Source: Rhodospirillaceae bacterium (lineage in GTDB: Bacteria > Pseudomonadota > Alphaproteobacteria > UBA7985). From it: a stretch of 35,718 nt of DNA. Below, one piece after another: positions 14,703-22,544 of this stretch. Within the stretch, counting starts at the first letter, position 1, and each line of letters opens with the position of its first letter. The notes beneath the pieces were generated by a model. That model searched no databases and was not told where the DNA came from. It saw only the letters and a program-made list of their open reading frames with translations. Both the position numbers and the translations under genes were made by a program. The stretch is from assembly GCA_002700865.1 (NCBI GenBank), contig PAFB01000067.1, forward strand, positions 1-35,718, read 5' to 3'.

Positions 14703-14779
14703 TTAGGGTTGATTTTTCGACGGAGTTTAGGCTTTCTAGCCGGGCTTGGCGGAGCAAACCGCCACCAGACTAGAGGTTT
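14703..14779 (+). promoter_or_regulatory. serC RNA motif-like leader
   Basis: Two hairpins precede serC. The first is GTTGA/TCGAC (14709-14713 with 14717-14721). The second has outer stem TCTAG (14735-14739) / CTAGA (14770-14774) and inner stem GGCGG (14748-14752) / CCGCC (14759-14763). The outer stem takes in most of the likely ribosome binding site AGAGG (14772-14776), so folding would limit serC translation. Position, two-hairpin layout and overlap with the binding site agree with the serC motif, an alphaproteobacterial cis-regulatory candidate described upstream of serC with no established ligand that I know of. Identification rests on recall and folding by eye. Confidence 0.7.
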
Positions 14780-14784
14780 GAACC

Positions 14785-16047
14785 ATGACGACGCGCGACG
14801 TGCGTTCGCCCTGTGCGCCCTTGCGTGCACCGGCGGACACGGTCAGTGGCGCTGCGGATACGGCCGCAACGCCTCAACCCGCTTTAAAGCCGGTTGACCC
14901 CAATTTTTCTTCAGGTCCCTGTACCAAATTCCCCGGATGGTCTGTTGACCGCTTGGTTGACGCTGCTTTGGGTCGTTCCCATCGCGCCAAGGAGCCGAAG
15001 GCCAAACTGAAAGCGGTCATTGACCGATCCAAAGCCATGCTCGGCCTGCCTGAAGACTGGCTTCTCGGCATTGTTCCCGGTTCAGACACCGGCGCTGTCG
15101 AAATGGCCATGTGGTCCATGCTCGGTGCGCGGCCGGTCACAATTCTGGAGTGGGAGAGTTTTTCCAAGGATTGGGCCACGGATGCGATCAAGCAACTCAA
15201 GCTGAACGACGCGCAAGTGGTCAAAGCTCCCTACGGCGCTTTGCCGGACCTGAGCGCGATAGACCGGTCACACGACATCGTTTTCCCGTTCAACGGCACC
15301 ACCTCCGGCGTGCGTGTGCCGAATATGGATTGGGTCTCAGACGCGCGGGAAGGGATCGTGATTTGCGACGCAACCTCAGCCGCATTTGCCATGGATATGG
15401 ATTTCAGCAAACTCGATGTTGTGACCTGGTCCTGGCAAAAAGTGCTGGGGTCCGAAGCGGCTCACGGCATGCTGGCCCTGTCGCCGCGCGCGGTGGCACG
15501 GCTGGAGAGCTTTGAACCCGACCGCCCGCTGCCCAAGCTGTTCCGGATGACCAAAGCCGGCAAAATCAACAGCGGTATTTTCGAAGGTGCAACCATCAAC
15601 ACCCCTTCGATGCTGGCGGTTGAGGATGTTCTTGCCGCGCTGGACTGGGCAGACAGCCTCGGCGGAGGAAGGGCCTTGATTGCGCGGGCTGAGGCGAACT
15701 TTGCGGCCTTGGACCGATGGGTTCAGAAAACGGACTGGATCGATTGGCTGGCCACTGACCCTGCGACGCGTTCAAGCACGTCCATGTGTCTGAAAATCGT
15801 TGATCCTGCTTTCCAGCAACTCCCGGCAGACGCGCAGGCTGCCTTTTGTAAAGCGCTGGTCAAGCTGGTCGAAAACGAAGGCGCTGGCTTTGACTTCAAC
15901 GGTTATCGCGATGCCCCGGCAGGTCTGCGCATCTGGGGCGGTGCGACAGTCGAAGCGAGCAATATTGAAGCGCTGACACCATGGCTCGAGTGGGCCTTTG
16001 CCACTCAATCTTCCCTGACTTTTTCCCCGAAGGAGACCGCAGCATGA
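14785..16047 (+). CDS. serC: Phosphoserine aminotransferase
   Basis: PLP enzyme (class V fold) converting 3-phosphohydroxypyruvate and glutamate to phosphoserine, step two of serine synthesis; it may also serve vitamin B6 synthesis. Landmarks: NFSSGPCTKFPGW near residues 39-51, GIVPGSDTGAVEMAMWS, DATSAAFAMDMDF, and the Schiff-base Lys219 in SWQKVLGSEAAHG. The C-terminal GYRDAPAGLRIWGGATVE matches the form seen in alphaproteobacteria. It has 420 residues, about 30 more than usual, because of a low-complexity Ala/Pro-rich N-terminal stretch; ATG 14785 has AGAGG 8 bases upstream. Its stop overlaps the serA start (ATGA at 16044-16047), implying translational coupling. Confidence 0.94.
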   Translation: MTTRDVRSPCAPLRAPADTVSGAADTAATPQPALKPVDPNFSSGPCTKFPGWSVDRLVDAALGRSHRAKEPKAKLKAVIDRSKAMLGLPEDWLLGIVPGSDTGAVEMAMWSMLGARPVTILEWESFSKDWATDAIKQLKLNDAQVVKAPYGALPDLSAIDRSHDIVFPFNGTTSGVRVPNMDWVSDAREGIVICDATSAAFAMDMDFSKLDVVTWSWQKVLGSEAAHGMLALSPRAVARLESFEPDRPLPKLFRMTKAGKINSGIFEGATINTPSMLAVEDVLAALDWADSLGGGRALIARAEANFAALDRWVQKTDWIDWLATDPATRSSTSMCLKIVDPAFQQLPADAQAAFCKALVKLVENEGAGFDFNGYRDAPAGLRIWGGATVEASNIEALTPWLEWAFATQSSLTFSPKETAA

Positions 16048-17645
16048 GCGCGAAACCCAAAGTTCTGATTTCCGATTCCCTGTCCTCGCAGGCCGTTCAA
16101 ACCTTTGAAGGCATGGGCTGTGAAGTTACCGTATCTGGCAAGTTGACGCCGGAAGAACTGCAGCACATTATCCCTGAATATGACGGTCTGGCAGTTCGTT
16201 CTGCGACGAAAGTGACCCCTGAACTGCTCGAAAAGGCGACCCGGCTGAAGGTTGTTGGCCGCGCCGGTATTGGTGTTGATAATATTGATGTCAGCGGTTG
16301 CACGCGAAATGGTGTGGTGGTCATGAACACCCCTTTCGGCAACGCGATCACCACTGCGGAGCACGCCATCGCCATGATGTTCGCGCTCGCCCGCCACATC
16401 CCGCAGGCCAATGAATCGACGCACCAAGGGCTTTGGGAAAAGTCGAAATTTATGGGAACTGAGTTGACCGGGAAAACGCTGGGTCTGATCGGGGCTGGCA
16501 ATATTGGGTCGATCGTGGCGTCGAAAGCGATTGGGATTGGCCTTAAGGTCATAGCCTTTGACCCTTTTCTCTCAGAGGATCGCGCAAAGGATCTGGGCGT
16601 GACCAAAGTCGAACTCGATGATCTGCTGGCCAAAGCGGACGTGATCACGCTGCACGTGCCAAAGACGGCCCAGACCGAAAACATGATCAATGCCGACGCT
16701 TTCAACAAAATGAAGAAAGGCGCCATGCTGGTGAATTGTGCGCGCGGTGGTCTGGTCGACGAAACCGCTTTGTTGGGCGCGCTGGAAAGCGGGCACGTGC
16801 GCGGGGCGGCGCTGGACGTCTTTGCGGTTGAGCCGGCAAAGGAGAACCCTTTGTTCGGTCATCCCCGTGTCATTTGCACGCCGCATCTTGGCGCCTCGAC
16901 ACAGGAAGCGCAGGAAAAGGTTGCGGTGCAGGTCGCTGAGCAGATGGCGAATTACCTCGTTGATGGCGCGGTTCAGAACGCTCTGAACACGCCCTCGCTT
17001 ACGGCTGAAGATGCCCGCAAACTTGGGCCGTGGATTGAACTGGCCACGCAGCTTGGCTCCATGATCGGCCAGCTGACCGACGAAGAAATCCTCGATATGC
17101 AGATCGAGTACTGTGGCGACGCGTCCGTGTTAAAGCATGAGCCCATTACCAACGCGGCACTGGCGTCCATGCTGGGGACCAAGTTTGCCTCGGTGAACTT
17201 GGTCAATGTTCGCGATATGGCCAACCAACGCGGCATCAATGTCAAAGAAACCCGCACGGACAGCGCAGGTGATTATCAGGCCGTGATCCGGATTATCGTA
17301 ACCACGCCAGCTTTCAGCCGCTCCATCGCAGGGACGATGATGGCCGGGCGTCCGCGCATTACGGAAATCAAGGGCATTCAGCTCGAATCTACCCTTGGCC
17401 GCTACATGCTGTACATCACCAACAAGGACCAGCCGGGCCTGATTGGAGCTGTGGGTTCGCGCATGGCGGAGAGCGGGATCAACATCGCAAACTTCCACCT
17501 TGGCCGATTGGTACAGGGAGGGGATGCGATTGCGTTTTTGGAGATCGACAGCGCGGTGAGCGAAGAAGATCTTCAAATCCTGCAGTCCCTGCCGCAAATC
17601 GACCGGTGCCGCTTCCTTGAATTCCCGGAAATGAACCAGGCGTGA
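16044..17645 (+). CDS. serA: D-3-phosphoglycerate dehydrogenase
   Basis: Oxidises 3-phosphoglycerate to phosphohydroxypyruvate with NAD, the first step of serine synthesis. Order: substrate-binding half, NAD-binding Rossmann fold (GLIGAGNIGS near 147-156), catalytic Arg in NCARGGLVDE, Glu in DVFAVEPAKENPLF and His in CTPHLGAST, then an intervening domain (about 325-450) and a C-terminal ACT domain (about 452-530) that usually binds serine. The 533 residues fit long-form SerA. ATG 16044 has AAGGAG at 16030-16035 and overlaps the serC stop; upstream in-frame starts lie inside serC. Its own stop overlaps the GTG of serB. Confidence 0.95.
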   Translation: MSAKPKVLISDSLSSQAVQTFEGMGCEVTVSGKLTPEELQHIIPEYDGLAVRSATKVTPELLEKATRLKVVGRAGIGVDNIDVSGCTRNGVVVMNTPFGNAITTAEHAIAMMFALARHIPQANESTHQGLWEKSKFMGTELTGKTLGLIGAGNIGSIVASKAIGIGLKVIAFDPFLSEDRAKDLGVTKVELDDLLAKADVITLHVPKTAQTENMINADAFNKMKKGAMLVNCARGGLVDETALLGALESGHVRGAALDVFAVEPAKENPLFGHPRVICTPHLGASTQEAQEKVAVQVAEQMANYLVDGAVQNALNTPSLTAEDARKLGPWIELATQLGSMIGQLTDEEILDMQIEYCGDASVLKHEPITNAALASMLGTKFASVNLVNVRDMANQRGINVKETRTDSAGDYQAVIRIIVTTPAFSRSIAGTMMAGRPRITEIKGIQLESTLGRYMLYITNKDQPGLIGAVGSRMAESGINIANFHLGRLVQGGDAIAFLEIDSAVSEEDLQILQSLPQIDRCRFLEFPEMNQA

Positions 17646-18274
17646 CGGCTGCAAGATACCAACTTCTCGTCTCTGACATGGATTCCACCATCGCAGAGGG
17701 CGAGACCATCGTAGATATGGCGGACGCTCTGGGGATTGGCGCAAAAATAGCGGAAATCACGGAGCGTTCCATGCGGGGCGACTTAGACTTTCGCCAAGCG
17801 CTGGAAGAACGCGTCAGGATGCTTCGCGGCCTGGAGCTTTCCACGATAAAGGGGATCGCGCAGGAGGTTGGCTTGTCCGAAGGTGCGGGCGAGCTGATGA
17901 TGGCGTGCCGGCGTCTGGGCATGCGGACAGTGTTGGTGAGCGGTGGGTTTGATCTGATTGCCGATGTGGTTGGGGCCGGTCTGGGCTTTGATCGGGTGGT
18001 TTCCAATCGGCTTGAGCTGGAAGGCCATGCCTTGTCAGGCAAAGTTCTTGAGCCGATTGTGACCGCTGATACCAAGGAATCGGTTCTGCTGGCCGAGTGT
18101 CAGGCTTTGGGCATTGGCCCGGATCGCGCTGTTGCGATGGGCGATGGGGCCAATGATATCGTGATGATTAAGGCCGCCGGCCTTGGCGTTGCCTATCGCG
18201 GCAAGCCCGTTACTCGAGCGGCGGCAGACCTCAGCATCGACCAGTTGCGCGATCTGATCCCGCATTTGTCTTAG
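17642..18274 (+). CDS. serB: Phosphoserine phosphatase
   Basis: HAD-family phosphatase giving L-serine, the last step of the pathway. Motif I DMDST (Asp12 nucleophile, Asp14), motif II VLVSGGF and motif III/IV GDGANDI with a preceding Lys are all present. At 210 residues it is a short SerB: the N-terminal ACT-like domain common in longer homologues is absent. It starts at GTG 17642 and overlaps the serA stop by 4 bases (GTGA), so it is probably coupled to serA. serC-serA-serB thus form one complete operon. I see no terminator after it. Confidence 0.92.
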   Translation: MTAARYQLLVSDMDSTIAEGETIVDMADALGIGAKIAEITERSMRGDLDFRQALEERVRMLRGLELSTIKGIAQEVGLSEGAGELMMACRRLGMRTVLVSGGFDLIADVVGAGLGFDRVVSNRLELEGHALSGKVLEPIVTADTKESVLLAECQALGIGPDRAVAMGDGANDIVMIKAAGLGVAYRGKPVTRAAADLSIDQLRDLIPHLS

Positions 18275-18385
18275 CCAGAAAGGCCCGGCGCGGGTTCGAG
18301 TTTACACGCCAATGTGCCGCAAGGAACGAGTTTGACTTTTCGCCGCTGAACATTCGGGTCTATACCAGTGGTGGAGGATGTACTG

Positions 18386-19762
18386 ATGACCCAACCCGCG
18401 CTGATAAACGCCCTAAGGGACCGGTTCGGCGACCACTTTTCGACCGCTACCGCAATACTTGAGCGCCATGGCAAAGACGAAGCCCACCACGCAGGCGTGC
18501 CGCCAGACGGTGTGGTTTTTGTTGAGACAACGGAGGAGGTCGTCGAGGTTGTGAACCTCTGCGCGGCCCACAACGCGCCGATCATTCCTTACGGTACAGG
18601 GACATCGCTGGAAGGCCATATCAACGCTATTCGCGGGGGCATTTCAGTCGACTTGAGCCGCATGACAGCGTTGCTCGAAGTCAACGCGGAAGATTTGGAT
18701 TGCCGGGTGCAGGCCGGGGTGACGCGCAAGGCGTTGAACGATGAACTTCGCGCGACGGGGCTGATGTTCCCCATCGATCCGGGCGCGGATGCGTCGCTGG
18801 GCGGCATGACCGCAACCCGTGCTTCCGGCACCAATGCTGTTCGCTATGGAACCATGAAAGACACGGTGCTGGGCCTGACGGCGGTTTTGGCCAATGGTGA
18901 AGTGGTTCGAACCGGTGGGCGTGCTCCCAAGTCGTCGGCAGGCTACGATCTGACCCGCTTGATGGTTGGATCAGAAGGCACGCTGGGCATCATTACCGAA
19001 ATTCAGCTTAAGCTATTCGGGCAGCCCGACGCCATTTCTGCCGCTGTTTGTGCTTTCCCCGATATCGACGCGGCGGCCAACACGGCGATCATGGTGAAGC
19101 AGATGGGGATTCCGGTGGCGCGGATGGAACTGGTGGACGCAGATTCAATCCGGGCGGTGAATCAGGCCGATCAACTCGGTATGCAGGAAAAGCCGCACAT
19201 TTTCTTTGAATTTCACGGGACTGACGCGTGGGTGCAGGAGCAGGCTGAACTGACCCAGACCATCGCGACGGATCTGGGAGGCGAGGACTTTCAGTGGTCA
19301 ACCCAGTTGGAAGAGCGAAACCGCCTCTGGAACGCGCGACACAACATGTTCTATTCGGTCCAGCGAATGCGGCCGGGGGCTTCGGCCTGGCCAACGGACG
19401 TTTGCGTGCCGATTTCGCGGCTGGCGGAATGCATCAACCAAACAGTCGAAGACCTCGCCCAAACCAGCGTCCTTGCCCCCATCGTTGGCCACATTGGCGA
19501 CGGTAACTTCCATCTCGCCTTTCTGTACGACAAGGACAATGAGCAAGAGATGAGTCAGGTGAACTGGGTCAACTCCCGCATGATTGACCGGGCGCTTGCC
19601 ATGGGAGGGACGTGCACGGGTGAGCATGGGATTGGTCACGGCAAGATGAAGTACCTTGAGCGCGAGCACGGCGCAGAGGCTGTTTCCATGATGGTGGCAA
19701 TCAAGCGCGCGCTTGATCCGCAAAACATCATGAACCCGGGTAAAGTCCTGCCCATGAATTGA
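18386..19762 (+). CDS. FAD-linked oxidase, D-lactate dehydrogenase (cytochrome)-like
   Basis: FAD_binding_4 domain (about residues 35-210, with PYGTGTSLEGH and the DPGADASLGGM segment) and FAD-oxidase C-terminal domain (about 215-455) with the metal-binding HIGDGNFH and GEHGIGHGK. This is the Dld/GlcD/D-2-hydroxyglutarate dehydrogenase superfamily of 2-hydroxyacid oxidases, passing electrons to cytochrome c, quinone or ETF. The exact substrate cannot be fixed; D-lactate is most likely by resemblance, with glycolate and D-2-hydroxyglutarate as alternatives. GGAGG (18373-18377) lies 8 bases before ATG 18386, which settles the start over GTG 18368. The 458 residues fit. It follows serB by 111 bases and converges on the AEC gene with an 11-base gap. 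Confidence 0.85.
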   Translation: MTQPALINALRDRFGDHFSTATAILERHGKDEAHHAGVPPDGVVFVETTEEVVEVVNLCAAHNAPIIPYGTGTSLEGHINAIRGGISVDLSRMTALLEVNAEDLDCRVQAGVTRKALNDELRATGLMFPIDPGADASLGGMTATRASGTNAVRYGTMKDTVLGLTAVLANGEVVRTGGRAPKSSAGYDLTRLMVGSEGTLGIITEIQLKLFGQPDAISAAVCAFPDIDAAANTAIMVKQMGIPVARMELVDADSIRAVNQADQLGMQEKPHIFFEFHGTDAWVQEQAELTQTIATDLGGEDFQWSTQLEERNRLWNARHNMFYSVQRMRPGASAWPTDVCVPISRLAECINQTVEDLAQTSVLAPIVGHIGDGNFHLAFLYDKDNEQEMSQVNWVNSRMIDRALAMGGTCTGEHGIGHGKMKYLEREHGAEAVSMMVAIKRALDPQNIMNPGKVLPMN

Positions 19763-19773
19763 AGGCGCAGGGG

Positions 19774-20775
19774 TTACAGCCCCAAATCTGCCCTGAAGTA
19801 CATCAGCAAGCCAGTGAGCGTGAAAAAGGCGATGGTGGTTGAGACCAGGATCGCCGCTGAGGCCTCACTGGCCCGCTTGCCATAGGCTGTAGCCATGATG
19901 AAGGCGTTGGTTGCTGTTGGTGTGGCAGCGAGGATCACGCAGGTGGCAAAAATGGCCGGCTCAAGGTCAAACAAAAAGGCAGCGATCAGCGCCGTGATAA
20001 CGGGGTGCACAAGCAGCTTTAGCACGCTTGTTGATAAGAGGATGGGCGCAGCGGCCTGAATGTTCGAAATTGGCCGCAGAGCCATGCCAACACCGATGGA
20101 AAACAGCGCGACGCCAAACGCGGTTGCAGACAGCATTTCCAGCGCTGGAAAAACGAAATCGACAGAGGAGGCAAGGAAGGGCGGCCACTGTGGTCGGAAG
20201 GCGCTGAGTGCGAAACCAATGGCGAAGGGCCATAGGAAGGGGTTGGTTGCAATGCTCCGCGCGGTCTTTTGTCCCGCCCTGAGCATGGATGCCGCCGCAG
20301 AACCCCCGCTGTTTTCCGAGCGGTCCTTGTCAATTTCATGCAGCGCAAAACCGGCGATGGAGATGATAATGATGTCAGCGGCCAGCAGCGAAAAGGCCAC
20401 AAATATCCCGGGTCCGCCGAGCAACTCCAGCGCCAGCGGAATTCCCATGTAGCCCGAATTGCCCCAAGCCGACGTTGTGCCCAGTGCTGCGGTATCACCA
20501 AGGGGCAACCGATACAGCCCGCCATGGATGTGCCACGAAAGCACGATGATTGCCGTATTGCCGCCCATGAAGATCAGCAAGATACGCACGTCAAAACCGC
20601 TCAGGACGTCTTCGCCCAGCAGCTTGGATAGGAACATCGCTGGCAGCGCGAAGTACAGCAGGTAGTTGTTAAACACCTTCGCCGAATCGAGCTGAAAAAA
20701 GCCAAGACGCCCGGCCAGATAGCCAAGCATGATGACCATAAAGAAAGGCGCGACGATACCGACCAACTCAAACAA
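19774..20775 (-). CDS. AEC-family transporter (auxin efflux carrier-like permease)
   Basis: Integral membrane protein with about ten hydrophobic segments in two halves, as in Mem_trans/AEC proteins (PF03547). The N-terminus FELVGIVAPFFMVIMLGYLA, the NNYLLYFALPA segment and the GNSGYMGIPL motif are typical. Bacterial AEC proteins move small organic acids such as malate or malonate; the substrate here is unknown. No ATG lies at the expected start. TTG at 20775 is chosen because GAGG (complement of 20785-20788) lies 9 bases upstream; TTG 20790 would add five residues without such a site. It ends 11 bases from the convergent oxidase gene, which also handles a small organic acid; a link is speculative. 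Confidence 0.85.
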   Translation of the reverse strand: MFELVGIVAPFFMVIMLGYLAGRLGFFQLDSAKVFNNYLLYFALPAMFLSKLLGEDVLSGFDVRILLIFMGGNTAIIVLSWHIHGGLYRLPLGDTAALGTTSAWGNSGYMGIPLALELLGGPGIFVAFSLLAADIIIISIAGFALHEIDKDRSENSGGSAAASMLRAGQKTARSIATNPFLWPFAIGFALSAFRPQWPPFLASSVDFVFPALEMLSATAFGVALFSIGVGMALRPISNIQAAAPILLSTSVLKLLVHPVITALIAAFLFDLEPAIFATCVILAATPTATNAFIMATAYGKRASEASAAILVSTTIAFFTLTGLLMYFRADLGL

Positions 20776-20945
20776 TCGCTTAATCCTCAAACCGGTTCGC
20801 TGAATGCGGCAATTTTCTTACCATGCCGATTGCTTAAAGGTCGTGCAATCGCGGCTCAGTCGTTTTCAGACATGCGAAAGTCGTACCCGTGGCAACCGGC
20901 ACTTTGCCAATCGCCTAAATGAGCGATGAGCTATAGAAGTATTCT

Positions 20946-20963
20946 GAGGTCGGCTTCGACCTC
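20946..20963 (+). other. Leader hairpin before the corrinoid protein gene
   Basis: GAGGTCG (20946-20952) pairs perfectly with CGACCTC (20957-20963) around GCTT. It ends 8 bases before the Shine-Dalgarno GGGAG (20971-20975). A TATAGA (20932-20937) lies just upstream as a possible -10 box, without a well-spaced -35. Confidence 0.4.
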
Positions 20964-20981
20964 CGATCTTGGGAGACGACC

Positions 20982-21689
20982 ATGTCTGATGATGATCTTG
21001 ATTTGAACGCCCTGAACGATGATGAACTTGTCGAACAGATGGGCGACGACCTCTACGATGGTTTGAAAGAAGAAATCGAAGAGGCGACGCAAATCCTGTT
21101 GGATCGTGGTTGGACGCCTTACGACGTCCTGACAAAGTCGCTGGTCGCCGGCATGACTATCGTTGGTGAGGATTTCCGTGACGGTATTCTGTACGTGCCG
21201 GAAGTTCTTATGGCGGCAAACGCGATGAAGGCTGGCATGACGATCCTAAAGCCGCTGCTGGCAGAAACTGGCGCGCCGCGGATTGGTTCCATGGTCATCG
21301 GCACTGTTAAGGGTGACATTCACGACATTGGCAAGAACCTCGTCTCCATGATGATGGAAGGCGCTGGTTTCGAAGTTGTCGATATTGGCATCAACAACCC
21401 CGTTGAAAACTACCTCGAAGCGATCGACGAGCATAAGCCTGATATCCTTGGTATGTCTGCGCTGCTGACGACGACCATGCCTTACATGAAAGTGGTCATA
21501 GAAACGCTGGTCGAAAAAGGCATTCGCGACGACTACATCGTTCTGGTTGGCGGCGCGCCACTGAATGAAGCCTTTGCCGAAAGCATTGGTGCGGATGGGT
21601 ACTGCCGTGATGCTGCGGTTGCTGTGGAAACTGCGAAGGACTTTGTGGCACGTCGCCACAACATGATTGGTGCCCGAGCAAACGCCTAA
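20982..21689 (+). CDS. Corrinoid (B12-binding) protein, methyltransferase type
   Basis: A helical cap domain (about residues 15-95, with LVAGMTIVGEDFRDG and YVPEVLMAANAM) precedes a Rossmann-like B12-binding domain (about 100-225) with the base-off motif DxHxxG at Asp112-Ile-His114-Asp-Ile-Gly117 (KGDIHDIGKNL), plus GMSALLTTTM and VGGAPL. This is the corrinoid carrier of MtaC/MtbC/MtgC-type one-carbon systems: it accepts a methyl group from a substrate-specific methyltransferase and passes it on, usually to tetrahydrofolate. The start is ATG 20982 with GGGAG 6 bases upstream; 235 residues is slightly long because of an acidic N-terminus. No partner methyltransferase or reactivase is in the window; only an overlapping DUF1638 gene follows. 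Confidence 0.88.
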   Translation: MSDDDLDLNALNDDELVEQMGDDLYDGLKEEIEEATQILLDRGWTPYDVLTKSLVAGMTIVGEDFRDGILYVPEVLMAANAMKAGMTILKPLLAETGAPRIGSMVIGTVKGDIHDIGKNLVSMMMEGAGFEVVDIGINNPVENYLEAIDEHKPDILGMSALLTTTMPYMKVVIETLVEKGIRDDYIVLVGGAPLNEAFAESIGADGYCRDAAVAVETAKDFVARRHNMIGARANA

Positions 21690-22416
21690 AGACAGCACTC
21701 CCGGAGCCCGACGCCGCTCAACAAGGGCGGGCGGGCGAGCCGGGCGCGCGGAGCGCACGCAGAGCCGCCGCGCTGTGCCCACTATTGAAGCCCGCGATGG
21801 CGCTGCGGGCTTTCAGCATCCAGACAAACCCCTGATCATCATATGCGGTGCTCTGGGTGCAGAAACCAAGGCGGTTTTGGCGGCAGCTGGTCTCGCGGAA
21901 GCCTTTGAAATAACAGCACTCCCCGCCATCTGGCACAACTTCCCCGACCGTATCCCCGCAGGCGTTGAAGCCAAAGCGGTGCAGGCCCGCAAGGATCGTG
22001 AAGACCGTCCCATCTTTGTTGGCTATGCCGACTGTGGCACGGGCGGAATGCTGGACGAGGTTTGTGAGCGCTTGAACCTGCAGCGAATCCCGGGGCCACA
22101 TTGCTATTCTTTCTTTGCCGGAGAAGAGCGATTCAACGCTTTGGCTGAAGAAGAGTTAGGCACCTTCTATCTGACCGACTTTCTTGCCCGACATTTTGAT
22201 ACGCTGATCTGGGAAGGCATGGGACTTGATGCCAATCCTGACATGCTAAAAACCATGTTCGGTGGATACAAACGCCTGATTTTTCTTGCCCAAACAGATG
22301 ATATTCACCTCTCAAACCTGGCTCAGCAGGCAGCTGATAAACTTGGGCTGGAATTCCGGCGGGAGTTTACGGGTTATGGCGAACTTGGCGACTTCGTGGC
22401 GGCGGCTGGCTCCTGA
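21667..22416 (+). CDS. DUF1638 domain protein with Arg/Gly-rich N-terminal extension
   Basis: The domain runs from about residue 55 (PLIIICGALGAETK) and carries YADCGTGG, GPHCYSFFAG and the C-terminal GYGELGDFV of DUF1638 (PF07796), a family of unknown function often next to corrinoid methyltransferase genes. Cysteines in IICGA, DCGTGG, EVCERL and GPHCYSF are metal-ligand candidates, but this is unproven. The start is uncertain: TTG 21667 and GTG 21670 overlap the corrinoid gene; GTG 21775 is the only other candidate. The first 37 residues are Arg/Gly-rich and unlike the rest. A terminator-like hairpin lies inside the N-terminal coding part (21788-21812). It probably works with the corrinoid protein, by context only. 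Confidence 0.75.
   Translation: MVPEQTPKDSTPGARRRSTRAGGRAGRAERTQSRRAVPTIEARDGAAGFQHPDKPLIIICGALGAETKAVLAAAGLAEAFEITALPAIWHNFPDRIPAGVEAKAVQARKDREDRPIFVGYADCGTGGMLDEVCERLNLQRIPGPHCYSFFAGEERFNALAEEELGTFYLTDFLARHFDTLIWEGMGLDANPDMLKTMFGGYKRLIFLAQTDDIHLSNLAQQAADKLGLEFRREFTGYGELGDFVAAAGS
21788..21812 (+). terminator. Terminator-like hairpin inside the start of the DUF1638 gene
   Basis: AAGCCCGC (21788-21795) pairs perfectly with GCGGGCTT (21805-21812) around a 9-base loop; the following bases are TC, so the T-run is short. It stands 98 bases after the corrinoid gene stop and may attenuate transcription into the DUF1638 gene, or be a coincidence of coding sequence. Confidence 0.35.
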
Positions 22417-22544
22417 GTTCTTAACGGGCCTGTCCTTGCAATCGGACTCGGCGAGGTTTACATCAGAAATAAGCGGCTCAAGCAGTAACGGTTTTGAGCC
22501 TGGACCAGGGACCTCACGGGAGGGCCCGCTGACGGAATCAAGGC

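Noticed and set aside
18332..18366. Sigma-70 promoter TTGACT with TATACC before the FAD oxidase gene
   Set aside because: Spacing is 21 to 23 bases, outside the workable range.
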